The notes beneath the pieces are model-generated. The model was not told where the DNA came from. It saw only the letters and a list, made by a program, of their open reading frames with translations, and made no database searches. This document shows positions 8,295 to 19,741 of a DNA stretch of 64,000 nt, one piece after another (position 1 is the first letter of the stretch; each line of letters begins with the position of its first letter). The position numbers were made by a program, and so were the translations under genes. This DNA is from Malonomonas rubra DSM 5091 (lineage in GTDB: Bacteria; Desulfobacterota; Desulfuromonadia; Desulfuromonadales; Geopsychrobacteraceae): the NCBI RefSeq assembly GCF_900142125.1, contig NZ_FQZT01000004.1, forward strand, positions 62,001 through 126,000, given 5' to 3'.

Positions 8295-8308
8295 ATGACC
8301 TGGGTCAA
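8295..8308 (-). promoter_or_regulatory. FNR/HcpR-type operator upstream of hcp
   Basis: ATGACCTGGGTCAA contains the dyad TGACC-TG-GGTCA, i.e. TGAC-N4-GTCA half-sites with the 4-base spacing of the CRP/FNR superfamily. Position (about 100 bases upstream of hcp) and motif fit an HcpR-type regulator, known to control hcp in anaerobic bacteria. The lpd-like gene starts 160 bases on the other side. Confidence 0.5.
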
Positions 8309-8468
8309 AAAGGGGACTTTTTTTGTCTCTTTTTGTGCAGGGCCTGCCCTCATTTTATGATTTTCGCATTTTGGTAGGCAAAAAGCGGCCGCAGTATTAC
8401 GATGGATAGCTGGACTTTGCGATTGCAGTAAATGTGACTGAAAAAAGCTGAGATGTCTGGAGAGAGAG

Positions 8469-9854
8469 ATGGAGATTCGTGAATTAGAGTATGTGATTAT
8501 CGGCGTCGGTACCGCCGGCCTGGGAGCTTTCAGTAAAGTGCGCAAGCAGACTGACAGCGTGTTGCTGATTCAGCATGGCCCTTACGGGACGACCTGCGCG
8601 CGGGTCGGTTGCATGCCGAGCAAGATGTTGATTGCAGCAGCGGAACTGGCTCACAATATTGACCACGGCAGCTTCTTTGGAATCGACGGGCAGTACCGGG
8701 TGAACGGTCCGCGCGTTTTCGAGCGGATCAAGCAGGACCGGGCCCAGACTTTCGTCGGTGGTGTGCTGAAATATGTCAACAGCATCCCGGATAAGTACAA
8801 AGTTGAAGGCAAGGCGACCTTTGTCGATCCGCAGACTATCGAGGTTGATGGCAGATTGCGGGTCAAAGCGGAAAAAATCATTCTCGCCTGTGGCTCCACG
8901 CCGTACCTCTCGCCGGTCTTCGAACCTCTGCGCGACGAGCTGGACACCAGTGATACGATCTTCGAACTGGAGGATCTGCCAAAGTCGCTGGCGGTGGTCG
9001 GCCTCGGTGTGATTGCTCTGGAACTGGGTCAGGCGTTTCACCGTTTGGGTGTCGAGACGACTCTCTTCGGCCGCAGCGGTCGGATTGGCTCCTTCACCCA
9101 CCCGATGCTGCAGCAGGAGGTGATGAAAACCCTGCAACAGGAACTTGATATCATTCCGCGGGGTCATTTTACTCAAGCGAAGAAGGTGGCTGATGGTTTT
9201 GAGCTGACTTATCGTACCGAGCAGGGAGAGGAGATCGTTCGCAATTTTGAGCGGGTGCTGGTTGCCAGCGGGAGAGCTTCGAACCTGCGCACGATGAAGC
9301 TGGAAAATTCCGGACTGGTTCTCGATGATCGGGGGCTGCCGCGTTACGATCCGCTGACCATGCAGTGTGGCGACAGCAAGGTTTTCATTGCCGGCGATGC
9401 CACAGAAGACCTGCCGCTCTGGCACGAAGCCTACCTGGAGGGCCGGATCGCAGCCGATAGTGCCATCAGCTATCCGCAGCGCAAAGAAGGGATGCGGATG
9501 CCGGGGATGGCGATCTATTACACCGATCCGCAGATGGCTTCAGTTGGCGCCGACTTCAGCTCCCTTGACGGGGAAGCTCTGGTTGTCGGCCGTGCCAGGA
9601 TGGGCAGCGGGCCACGGCATGAAATCTATCACGACCACCGCGGTCTGATGCAGGTTTATGTCGACAAAGCCAGTGGCGTGCTGCTGGGTGCCGAAATTTT
9701 TGGTCGCGGCGCCGAGCATATGGCCCAGACGCTGGTGTTGGCGATCGAACATGGTATGACGGTCGCAGAAATCCTGCAGATGCCGGTTTATCATCCCTCC
9801 TTGGAAGAGGTGATGAAGGCAGCGTTGAACAATGCCCTTTTCCAGCTGAAATAG
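8469..9854 (+). CDS. Dihydrolipoamide dehydrogenase-like flavoprotein disulfide reductase
   Basis: A 461-aa member of the class I pyridine nucleotide-disulfide oxidoreductases. FAD-binding GVGTAG (residues 12-17), redox-active disulfide Cys43 and Cys48 (GTTCARVGCMPSK), second dinucleotide fold GLGVIALELGQAF, the FAD motif VFIAGDAT and the C-terminal YHPSLEEV with the catalytic His-Glu dyad are all visible. Closest in pattern to dihydrolipoyl dehydrogenase, which reoxidises dihydrolipoamide in 2-oxoacid or glycine complexes. No E1/E2 or gcv gene is adjacent, so it serves a complex encoded elsewhere or another disulfide. Start: GGAGAGAGAG precedes the ATG. Confidence 0.85.
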   Translation: MEIRELEYVIIGVGTAGLGAFSKVRKQTDSVLLIQHGPYGTTCARVGCMPSKMLIAAAELAHNIDHGSFFGIDGQYRVNGPRVFERIKQDRAQTFVGGVLKYVNSIPDKYKVEGKATFVDPQTIEVDGRLRVKAEKIILACGSTPYLSPVFEPLRDELDTSDTIFELEDLPKSLAVVGLGVIALELGQAFHRLGVETTLFGRSGRIGSFTHPMLQQEVMKTLQQELDIIPRGHFTQAKKVADGFELTYRTEQGEEIVRNFERVLVASGRASNLRTMKLENSGLVLDDRGLPRYDPLTMQCGDSKVFIAGDATEDLPLWHEAYLEGRIAADSAISYPQRKEGMRMPGMAIYYTDPQMASVGADFSSLDGEALVVGRARMGSGPRHEIYHDHRGLMQVYVDKASGVLLGAEIFGRGAEHMAQTLVLAIEHGMTVAEILQMPVYHPSLEEVMKAALNNALFQLK

Positions 9855-9859
9855 CTTTC

Positions 9860-9904
9860 CCCTTGGAGTGGGCTTACGGGGCCCACTCCAAGGGCATGTT
9901 TTTT
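9860..9904 (+). terminator. Rho-independent terminator with a 14-bp stem
   Basis: CCCTTGGAGTGGGC pairs perfectly with GCCCACTCCAAGGG around a 7-base loop (9860-9894), followed by a T-rich run. It ends the flavoprotein gene. Confidence 0.88.
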
Positions 9905-10096
9905 ATCACATTGCGGATCGCACAATCCATTTTTTACGATGATCGGGATTAGGGTCAACTCCGCCAATATCTCCAGCAAGAGTTTCTTCTTTCTTAAAGC
10001 AGCCATCTCGCAAGTCAGCCGGGCAGACCTTTGCCGGATATGCTAAACTTTTTCTTTTGCGAACATCGCGTCACGTCCACAATCTGGAGCCATCAC

Positions 10097-13000
10097 ATGC
10101 CACGCTGGAAAAAATATCTACTGATCGTGGCGGCAAGCATTCTCGGTTTGCTGCTGCTCTCAATGCTGATTGTCCCCTGGCAGATCAAGGTGCAGGGGAG
10201 CAAATGGTTTGCTGAAAATACGACCCGGATATTGACTATCGAGAAGGCTTTCTTCAACCCCTTCGCGTTGACCGTCGAAGTCAAGGGGGTGACACTGACC
10301 GAACAGCAGAGCGAGAAAACTTTTGTTTCTCTCGACCGCTTGATGGTTTCCGCCAGCAGCCGATCCCTCCTCGACTTCGCTTTGATCCTCGACCGGATCG
10401 AGCTGGATGCTCCTTACGCCAACATTGAGTTGCTCGGCAAGCAGGAATTCAATTTCTCCGATTTCACCCGGCTTGGAGGCGACCAGCCGCCGGCAGATCC
10501 TGAGCCGCAGAAAGACGCGGGTGAGTTCCATTTTTCATTCAACAATATCATCATCAATGGCGGCAGCCTCGATTTTACCGACCACACCTCGCCGAAAAAA
10601 TCACAGCACCAGGTCCGGGAGCTGGCGCTGGCAGTCCCTTTTGTCGGCAACGTCTCCTACCTGACCGACGAGTATGTTGAACCGCAGCTGCGTTTGCTGC
10701 TGAATGGTTCGCTCATCGATGCCACAGGTCAGCTGAAGCCGTTCCATGAGTCGCTGGAAACTTCGTTGTCGCTGTCGCTGAACGATATTGACCTGGCCTT
10801 TTACGCCTTCCATTCGCCGGTGCCATTACCGGTCGAAGTCGAATCGGGCTCGCTCGACACCCAGATCGATCTGACCTACCGAGTTTCCTCCACCGCCCAG
10901 CCGAAGGTTCTGCTCAGTGGCGAAATGGCGCTTTCCGATATCGACATCCGCCAGAATGACGGCAGCGAGCTTTTCCGTATGCCGACCCTGATCCTCGACC
11001 TCGACTGGGCTGATCTGATGCAGCAGGATTTCAACCTGCTCTCCCTCGATATCTACGAGCCGGAGCTGTTTGTCAGCCGTACTAGCGATGGTCTCTGGAA
11101 TTTTCAGCAGCTGATGCCTTCTGCGACAGAGGCGGTGGAAGAGCAACCGGTGGTGGAGGAAGAGACAACGCAGAAGAGTGCGCTGCCGCTGGTGAAAGTC
11201 GAGCAGGTCGCCTTGTTTGACGGCAAAGTGTATTTCAATGACCAGCTGCCGCCAGGCGGAATTGTAGAAGAACTGCATGGCATCAACCTGCTGCTGACAG
11301 ACCTGTCGACGATATACGACCAGAAAACCGGCATCGATTTCCGCTTGGCGACGGCGCGAGAAGTGACGACATCGGTGAAGGGCGATGTTGGCATCAATCC
11401 GCCGACGGCCACCCTCGATATGGTTGTGAATGGGGTGCCTTTCGCGCCTTACAATCCCTATCTTGTCGACTTTCTGACCGCCCCTGTTCAGGGCTCGCTC
11501 AACCTTGCGGGCAGCATCAATTACGATGTTAACGGCAATGTTCGATTGCAGCATGGCCAGCTGGCGCTGCATCAACTAGAGGTGCCCTTTATCGATGACG
11601 ACGGTTTTCGCCTGCAGGATTTGCTGCTGACCGGGGTGACTTTTGACCTGCAGCAGGAGCAGGTCGGTGCTGCCTCCGTGCAGCTCAGCGGAGGAGATCT
11701 GCGAGCCAGTCGTCTGGCTGATGGCAGCCTGTCCCCACATAAGCTGCTGACACTGCAAGCAGAAGAGGAACCAGTCGTCGAAGAAGTAGAGGAAGAAGTT
11801 GTTGAAATAGCGGAGGACGCGTTAGTCGGAGAACAGACAGAGGATGGATTTGCCGTTACTGTCGGCAAGTTTGACCTGAGCGATTTCAACCTGAAATTCA
11901 CTGATGCCAGCTTGAGTAAAAAACCGCAACTGGAGGTCAAACAGCTGACTGTCAGCCTTGCCGATCTGGTGTATCCCGAGTCGGCTGACAGCCCGTTTTC
12001 CATCAGCGCCCGTTTGGGGGAAAAAGGTAAAATCGATCTGAACGGCAAGGTTGCCCACAGCCCTTTGCGGTTGCAGGCGCAAACCCAGGTGAACGCACTG
12101 GCTTTGGCCGACTTCAACGGGTTCATCCCCGATAATGTTAACGTCAGCCTGCGTGACGGCAAGCTGTTTACCAATCTGGCGGTGAAATTGACCGAACAGC
12201 CGGAAGCAATGACCGGTAGCTTCGCAGGTAAAATATCTCTGGATAATTTCAACCTGCGCGACCCGCTCGGAGAAGGAGAATTGCTGGCGTGGGAGAGCCT
12301 GAATGTCGCTGGCATCAAGGGCGAGATCTCACCGTTCAAACTGCTGATCGAAGAGGTGGCGCTGAGTAAATATCTGGCTAAAATCCTCATCGATCAAAAC
12401 GGGCAGATCAACCTGGCAAATGTTACTGCAGCTGAAGAACAGGGCACAGAGGAAACTGAACCGCCGGAGACTGCAACAGCAGCCGAGTCGGAAGCGGAAG
12501 AGGTTGTCGCCAGCGTGGATGAGGACTCTGCTCCGCCGGCTGACATCCGCGTCGATGCCCTTACCCTGCAGGGCGGAACCGTTTCTTTTACCGACCGTTC
12601 CCTGCCGAACACCTTCAGCGCCACCATGTACAAACTCGGTGGCCGGGTCACCGGTATGGCATCGGATGAAAACATGCAGGCCGACGTTGACCTGCGCGGC
12701 GAACTGGAGAACCACTCACCGCTGACGATCAGCGGCAAGCTGAATCCTCTAAGTAAAGACCTGTTCGCCGATCTGACCATCAAGTTCAAGGATATCGACC
12801 TGGCGCCGATGACGCCTTACTCCGGCACTTACCTCGGCAAGGTGATCGACAAGGGCAAGCTTTATCTCGACCTGAGCTATCACATCGAGCATCAGAAAAT
12901 CAAAGCGGACAACAAGATCATGATCGACCAGTTTACCTTTGGTGATTCGGTCGAGAGCGATAAAGCAACCTCGCTTCCGGTTGGACTGGCGATCGCCCTG

Positions 13001-13717
13001 CTCAAAGACAGCAACGACGAGATCCATCTCGATGTGCCGATCTCCGGCGACCTGAACGACCCCAGCTTCAGCATTATGGGGACAGTCTTCACGGTGTTGA
13101 AAAACCTGGTGGTGAAGGCGGCGACAGCACCCTTCTCGCTTCTGGCCGGAATGCTAGGTGGCGGTGACGAGGATTTTACCAATCTGACTTTCGCCAGCGG
13201 GATCGCCCGGTTGGATGAAAGACAGCTGGTGACCCTCGACAAGCTGGCCGGAATGCTGGAAAAGCGGCCGTCGCTGATTCTTGAGCTGAGCGCCTTTGCC
13301 GATCAGCAGAAAGATCCGGAAGCCTTCCGCAAGGATCAATTAAACCAGCAGATGCTGGCCGTGAAGCGGCAGGAGTTGGCGGACGCTCCGGAGCCGCTTG
13401 CAATCAGTGCCGAGGAATATCCGGATTACCTGTTGAAAGTTTACAAGGCTGCAGAGTTCCCCCGACCGCGGAATTTCGTCGGCCTGCTGAAAAGCCTGCC
13501 GGACGAGGAGATGGAGAAACTGCTGCTGGCCAATATCCGGGCGGATGATGAGGTGCTGAAGGGGCTGGCACAGGAGCGCGCCCAAGTGGTGCGCGATGCG
13601 CTGGTCAACAAGCATGAAGAACTCAAACCGCGCATCTTCCTGAAGACTGTTGACCCCTTCCTGGCGCCGGAAAAAGGATCGGCGAGCCGGGTTGAATTCA
13701 GTATTAAAACCAAATGA
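10097..13717 (+). CDS. DUF748 (AsmA-like) envelope protein
   Basis: A 1206-aa protein with one N-terminal membrane anchor (KYLLIVAASILGLLLLSMLIV) followed by a long periplasmic beta-rich region. The pattern of repeated DUF748 modules (FTDASLSKKPQLEV, VDALTLQGGTVSFTDRSLP, GKLNPLSKDLFADLTIKFKDIDLAPMTPYSGTYLGK) is typical of AsmA-like proteins, a group linked to phospholipid movement between the two membranes and outer-membrane integrity. Two acidic linkers (about residues 555-580 and 780-815) separate modules. The C-terminus has the usual LDERQLVTLDKLAGMLEKRP segment of the family. ATG 10097 with TGGAG upstream is preferred over an upstream TTG. Its stop overlaps the next start by 4 bases, so the peptidase is translationally coupled. 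Confidence 0.85.
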   Translation: MPRWKKYLLIVAASILGLLLLSMLIVPWQIKVQGSKWFAENTTRILTIEKAFFNPFALTVEVKGVTLTEQQSEKTFVSLDRLMVSASSRSLLDFALILDRIELDAPYANIELLGKQEFNFSDFTRLGGDQPPADPEPQKDAGEFHFSFNNIIINGGSLDFTDHTSPKKSQHQVRELALAVPFVGNVSYLTDEYVEPQLRLLLNGSLIDATGQLKPFHESLETSLSLSLNDIDLAFYAFHSPVPLPVEVESGSLDTQIDLTYRVSSTAQPKVLLSGEMALSDIDIRQNDGSELFRMPTLILDLDWADLMQQDFNLLSLDIYEPELFVSRTSDGLWNFQQLMPSATEAVEEQPVVEEETTQKSALPLVKVEQVALFDGKVYFNDQLPPGGIVEELHGINLLLTDLSTIYDQKTGIDFRLATAREVTTSVKGDVGINPPTATLDMVVNGVPFAPYNPYLVDFLTAPVQGSLNLAGSINYDVNGNVRLQHGQLALHQLEVPFIDDDGFRLQDLLLTGVTFDLQQEQVGAASVQLSGGDLRASRLADGSLSPHKLLTLQAEEEPVVEEVEEEVVEIAEDALVGEQTEDGFAVTVGKFDLSDFNLKFTDASLSKKPQLEVKQLTVSLADLVYPESADSPFSISARLGEKGKIDLNGKVAHSPLRLQAQTQVNALALADFNGFIPDNVNVSLRDGKLFTNLAVKLTEQPEAMTGSFAGKISLDNFNLRDPLGEGELLAWESLNVAGIKGEISPFKLLIEEVALSKYLAKILIDQNGQINLANVTAAEEQGTEETEPPETATAAESEAEEVVASVDEDSAPPADIRVDALTLQGGTVSFTDRSLPNTFSATMYKLGGRVTGMASDENMQADVDLRGELENHSPLTISGKLNPLSKDLFADLTIKFKDIDLAPMTPYSGTYLGKVIDKGKLYLDLSYHIEHQKIKADNKIMIDQFTFGDSVESDKATSLPVGLAIALLKDSNDEIHLDVPISGDLNDPSFSIMGTVFTVLKNLVVKAATAPFSLLAGMLGGGDEDFTNLTFASGIARLDERQLVTLDKLAGMLEKRPSLILELSAFADQQKDPEAFRKDQLNQQMLAVKRQELADAPEPLAISAEEYPDYLLKVYKAAEFPRPRNFVGLLKSLPDEEMEKLLLANIRADDEVLKGLAQERAQVVRDALVNKHEELKPRIFLKTVDPFLAPEKGSASRVEFSIKTK

Positions 13718-14523
13718 TTCGGTCTCTGCTGTTTTTTCTTTTGCTGCTGCCGTTCTCGGTACAGGCCGATCTGCAGCTGACCGGCGATTTGACTCAGGGC
13801 GGTTTGCTGCGCGGGCGGGCGGAGCCGGGCACCCGGGTCTATTACGGTGAGCAGCTGCTGAAGCAGACCGCCGCCGGTGAATTCATTCTCGGTTTTGGCC
13901 GGGATGCCGCAGCGCAGCACAGCTTGACCCTGATCGCAGCTGACGGCCAGGTGACGACGCGCGAGTTGCAGGTTACTCCGCGCGAATACCGGGTTGAGCG
14001 GATCAACGGCATCAGCAAAAAAATGATGTCACCGAGTGAAGCCGACCTCCGCCGTATCCGTCAAGAGGCGGCACTGGTTAAGTCGGCCCGCAGCTACGAC
14101 AGCGAACAGGTCTTTTTTACCGATGCTTTCATCTGGCCGCTGACTGGACGAATCAGCGGGGTATATGGCAGCCAGCGGATTTTCAACGGTGAGCCGCGGC
14201 GCCCTCATTTCGGGATCGATATCGCTGCGCCGACCGGAACCCCGGTTGTAGCTCCGGCGGCCGGGATTGTGCGGCTTGGCCACAAAGGCATGTTTTTCTC
14301 CGGCAAGACTCTGATCCTCGATCACGGTCATGGACTTTCTTCCAGCTTCCTGCATCTGAGTCAAATTTATGTGCAAGAGGGGCAGAAAGTTGCAAAAGGA
14401 GAAAGGATTGCCGCGGTCGGTGCCAGCGGCAGAGTGACCGGACCCCACCTCGACTGGCGCATCAACTGGTTCGATGTTCGTCTCGACCCGGCGATGCTGG
14501 TGCCGCCGATGAGCCAAAATTAG
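13714..14523 (+). CDS. M23 (LytM) family peptidase, exported
   Basis: A 269-aa protein with a signal peptide (MIRSLLFFLLLLPFSVQA) and a C-terminal M23 metallopeptidase domain (about residues 140-262). The Zn ligands HFGIDIA (His, Asp) are present; the second motif is GPHLDWRINW, so the usual HxH is HxD. This HxD variant recurs in a proteobacterial subgroup as far as I recall; whether it keeps endopeptidase activity is open. LytM proteins cut peptidoglycan cross-links or activate amidases. The ATGA overlap with the DUF748 gene suggests joint work on the cell envelope. Confidence 0.85.
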   Translation: MIRSLLFFLLLLPFSVQADLQLTGDLTQGGLLRGRAEPGTRVYYGEQLLKQTAAGEFILGFGRDAAAQHSLTLIAADGQVTTRELQVTPREYRVERINGISKKMMSPSEADLRRIRQEAALVKSARSYDSEQVFFTDAFIWPLTGRISGVYGSQRIFNGEPRRPHFGIDIAAPTGTPVVAPAAGIVRLGHKGMFFSGKTLILDHGHGLSSSFLHLSQIYVQEGQKVAKGERIAAVGASGRVTGPHLDWRINWFDVRLDPAMLVPPMSQN

Positions 14524-14614
14524 AAATTTGCAATTTTCTCTTCATTTCGCTATAACTGCCCTTTAGGTTTTCTCGTCTTTTGCACGCATTCCACCCTGTT
14601 TTTCAGAGAACAGA

Positions 14615-16696
14615 ATGCCTGAGTTTTTCAACGTTATTCTCGATTTCATGACCCAGTTTTCCGGGGGGCGCGGTGGTATTGACCACAACGTGGTGCAGTT
14701 CGGCCTGGCAGCGATCCTTTGGGGGACTCTGCTGACTTATGCTCGGGCCCGGCGCAAAGAGGATAACCCGGAACGCGAACGGCTGCTGATCTTCGCTTTC
14801 AGTTTCGGCCTGGTGCGTGAACTTTTCATGCTCGGTATGGCTTTTATCCTGGCGCTGGGCCTGGTTGAACATCAGCTGTTACATGTCGTCTTTCCGCCTC
14901 TTGAGCACAGTTTGCAGTATGCGGCCATTTTTGCTGTTGCCGGAGCGTTTCTACAGTTTCTGCGCCGGGATATCAAACTGGCCCGCCGCTATCTTTTGGG
15001 CAGTTTCCTTAGCCTGGCGGTTTGCTATGCCGCGACCTTCTGGTGGTGGGGAAGCTATATCTACGCCAACCCAAGTTCCAGGTTTGGCCAAACCTGGTGC
15101 GACTGGTTGTTCCACGGGACAGCAACTTTCTGGCTGTTGATCGCACTGTTTTTTGCCTGGCGCGGCCGGCAATGTAGCTCACGCCCCTTGGTGCTATCAG
15201 CACTCGGCTGTTTTTTCTTTGCCGTCTTTCTGAAAATTCCGGATATGGCATTTGCCGAGCTTTACGAACATATTTACACCCCGATCAGCCACGGAGCCTA
15301 TCTGCTGGGGATTTTTCTGCTGGTAGCGGTCTACCTGAGGGAACAGGCCAGGGAAGGAAAGAGAGCCAAGCAGCAGATCATGCAGCTGGCCTATTACGAT
15401 ACCCTGAGCGGATTACCGAATCGCTCGTTGTTTTACGACCGCTTGCAGCAGGCGCTGGCTTTGGCGGATCGCTCTCACAACCGCTTCGCCCTGCTGTTCC
15501 TCGATCTGGATAACTTTAAAGCAATCAACGACACCTATGGTCATGCCTGCGGTGATCAGCTGTTGAAAGCGGTCGCCAATCGCTTACGTGGCTGCTTGCG
15601 CATGGGAGATACCCTGGCCCGGCTTGGCGGTGACGAGTTTATCATCCTGCTGCCCGATATCCTCGGAACCAACGCTGTTGTGACCGTGGCGGATAAAATT
15701 CTGCAGCAGATGCAGAAGGAATTTCAACTCGACCTGACGCAACTGTTCACCTCGGCGAGTATCGGCATCGCTTTTTACCCGGAGAACGGCAAGGATGCCG
15801 AAGAATTGATGAAGCACGCCGATGTCGCTATGTACGCGGCGAAGGAGCAGGGGCGCTCCCGTTATCATCTTTTCTCCAACGAGATGCACCGTAGAATCGT
15901 TGAGCGGCACCGGATCGCCGATGAGTTGCGGGTGGCACTGCAGAATGAAGATTTTGTTCTGCATTACCAGCCTCAGGTCGATATTGTCAGTGAAAAGATC
16001 GTTGGCGCCGAGGCGCTGGTGCGTTGGAAGCACCCGCAGAAAGGGCTGATCATGCCCGGTAATTTCATTGAAATTGCCGAGGAAACCGGTCAGATCCAGC
16101 AGTTAGGTGAGTGGATTTTCAAAACCGCATGCAAGCAGCTGAAGATCTGGCTGAACCAGGGGCTGGACGATTTCAAGCTGGCGATCAACCTCTCTGCTCA
16201 CCGTCTGGAGCATTCCGACTTTTTAAGCAAAGTGGAAAAGATTCTCCTGCTCAACAATATCAACCCGCAGCAGATCGAACTGGAACTGACTGAGAGCGGC
16301 ATGCTGAGGGACACGGAAAAAGCTCTCGAGTTGCTCAATCATCTCAAGCTGCGGGGTTTTGCGCTGGCGATGGATGATTTTGGCACCGGCTATTCGTCTC
16401 TCAGCTACCTGAAGCGTTACCCCTTCGACCAGGTCAAGATCGACAAATCGTTCATCAAGGGGATCAACCAGAACAACGACGACACTGTGCTGGTCAAGAC
16501 CATCCTCTCAATGGCGCAGCATCTCAAACTGACCGTGGTCGCGGAGGGTGTCGAAACCTATGAACAACTCGCCTACCTGCGCGAGCTCGGCTGTGACCGC
16601 GCGCAGGGGTTCTACTTCAGCCGACCGGTGCCGCCGGACGAGTTTGCGGAGAGTCTGTTCGCATCCCAGTTCAACAGTGAGCTGAGTTCCGCCTGA
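14615..16696 (+). CDS. Membrane GGDEF-EAL protein (c-di-GMP turnover)
   Basis: A 693-aa protein. Residues about 1-245 hold seven or so hydrophobic segments forming a membrane sensor that I cannot assign to a named MASE family. The GGDEF domain follows with an intact RLGGDEF (near residue 338) and an RMGD inhibitory site exactly five residues before it. The EAL domain has GAEALVRWKH (near 465), the ELTESG glutamate, DDFGTGYSSL and KIDKSFIKG, so both the cyclase and phosphodiesterase sites look intact. It makes or degrades cyclic di-GMP; the net direction cannot be told. It is read alone, 91 bases after the peptidase gene. Confidence 0.9.
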   Translation: MPEFFNVILDFMTQFSGGRGGIDHNVVQFGLAAILWGTLLTYARARRKEDNPERERLLIFAFSFGLVRELFMLGMAFILALGLVEHQLLHVVFPPLEHSLQYAAIFAVAGAFLQFLRRDIKLARRYLLGSFLSLAVCYAATFWWWGSYIYANPSSRFGQTWCDWLFHGTATFWLLIALFFAWRGRQCSSRPLVLSALGCFFFAVFLKIPDMAFAELYEHIYTPISHGAYLLGIFLLVAVYLREQAREGKRAKQQIMQLAYYDTLSGLPNRSLFYDRLQQALALADRSHNRFALLFLDLDNFKAINDTYGHACGDQLLKAVANRLRGCLRMGDTLARLGGDEFIILLPDILGTNAVVTVADKILQQMQKEFQLDLTQLFTSASIGIAFYPENGKDAEELMKHADVAMYAAKEQGRSRYHLFSNEMHRRIVERHRIADELRVALQNEDFVLHYQPQVDIVSEKIVGAEALVRWKHPQKGLIMPGNFIEIAEETGQIQQLGEWIFKTACKQLKIWLNQGLDDFKLAINLSAHRLEHSDFLSKVEKILLLNNINPQQIELELTESGMLRDTEKALELLNHLKLRGFALAMDDFGTGYSSLSYLKRYPFDQVKIDKSFIKGINQNNDDTVLVKTILSMAQHLKLTVVAEGVETYEQLAYLRELGCDRAQGFYFSRPVPPDEFAESLFASQFNSELSSA

Positions 16697-16705
16697 GCCT
16701 GCCGA

Positions 16706-17569
16706 TCAGTAAATTTTCCGCCGTGAAAAGGTCGAACCCAGTACGCTGAAGGTGTTCTCGACGATAAACAGAGCGTAATTATCCGTGGTAAAGACGATCT
16801 CCTCCAATCTTTTCAACTGGATATTGTTGGTGACCACCATCAACACGGTTCTCTGCTGCTTGTGATAGGCGCCGACTGCTGGCAGCATGGTCGTGCCGAT
16901 TTTCAGGTGGGTCATCACCTGCTCGGCAATCTCTTCCGGTTTCTCTGAAATGATGAAGGTCAGTTTGCGCTGGTTGAACAGCGACAGGCAATAGTCGACC
17001 GCCCATGAGCAGACAAACACGGCAATCATCGAAGCGATGACCAGGTCGTTGTCGAGGCTGGCGAAACTCAGTGAAAACAGCAGGACATTGAAAGCAAAAT
17101 AGACCTTGCCGACGCCGATGTTGTATTTCTGGTTGAGGATCACGGCAGCCACATCCAGCCCGCCGTTGGAGCCGAGAGAACGCAGCACCATGCCGGCCCC
17201 AAGCCCGAGTAGCACGCCGAACACCAGCGCCGCATACAGCTGGCTGCTGATATGAATCTGAAAATCGATCAACTGGTAATAGAGTGAAATCAGACCCATC
17301 GCCAGAGCGCTGTACCAGAGGAAGCGGCGGGAGATGAAGATATAACCGAGGACGAACATCGGCACGTTGAGCAGCACGTACAGCAGGCCCGGGTTGAGCC
17401 AGTCGGTGTTGTAGAAGATCAGGGAGCCGACCCCGAACAGGCCTCCCGGAACGAAATTGTGCGGGATGGCGATCGACTTGAGGGCGATCGCCTGGATCAA
17501 CGAGCCGATGGCGATCAGTCCACAGTTCCAGAAAATCGAGTAGACGAATTTGCTTTTCTCTTCGGTCAT
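16706..17569 (-). CDS. YitT-family membrane protein (DUF161/DUF2179)
   Basis: A 287-aa protein with five to six membrane segments in residues 10-200 (NCGLIAIGSLIQAIALKSI, IPHNFVPGGLFGVGSL, LLGLGAGMVLRSLGSNGGLDV) and a soluble C-terminal DUF2179 domain (KLTFIISEKPEEIAEQVM ... TNNIQLKRLEEIVF). Family members are common in Firmicutes and in anaerobic proteobacteria; their function is not established. It converges with the GGDEF-EAL gene (9 bases between stops) and diverges from uvrB. Confidence 0.85.
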   Translation of the reverse strand: MTEEKSKFVYSIFWNCGLIAIGSLIQAIALKSIAIPHNFVPGGLFGVGSLIFYNTDWLNPGLLYVLLNVPMFVLGYIFISRRFLWYSALAMGLISLYYQLIDFQIHISSQLYAALVFGVLLGLGAGMVLRSLGSNGGLDVAAVILNQKYNIGVGKVYFAFNVLLFSLSFASLDNDLVIASMIAVFVCSWAVDYCLSLFNQRKLTFIISEKPEEIAEQVMTHLKIGTTMLPAVGAYHKQQRTVLMVVTNNIQLKRLEEIVFTTDNYALFIVENTFSVLGSTFSRRKIY

Positions 17570-17689
17570 ACCGTATCCTTTTGGTGTGTCGACAGAGCAG
17601 AATAAAAACGGGCCGGAGTCTGCACTCTAAAATTTGACATGTCAATCTGTTTTTCCACCTAAACTGCTAATTTTTCGGATTAAAACCAC

Positions 17690-19687
<1,998 letters not shown>

Positions 19688-19741
19688 ATCGGCAAAATTG
19701 GTTATACTTGTTTGATCACTATCTATTGCAAAGGGGGCATT

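Noticed and set aside
17634-17645. Perfect palindrome TTGACATGTCAA between the YitT gene and uvrB
   Set aside because: Half-sites are two bases apart, not four as in FNR/HcpR sites, and no good -10 box lies at the right distance. It may be part of a promoter, but this cannot be shown.
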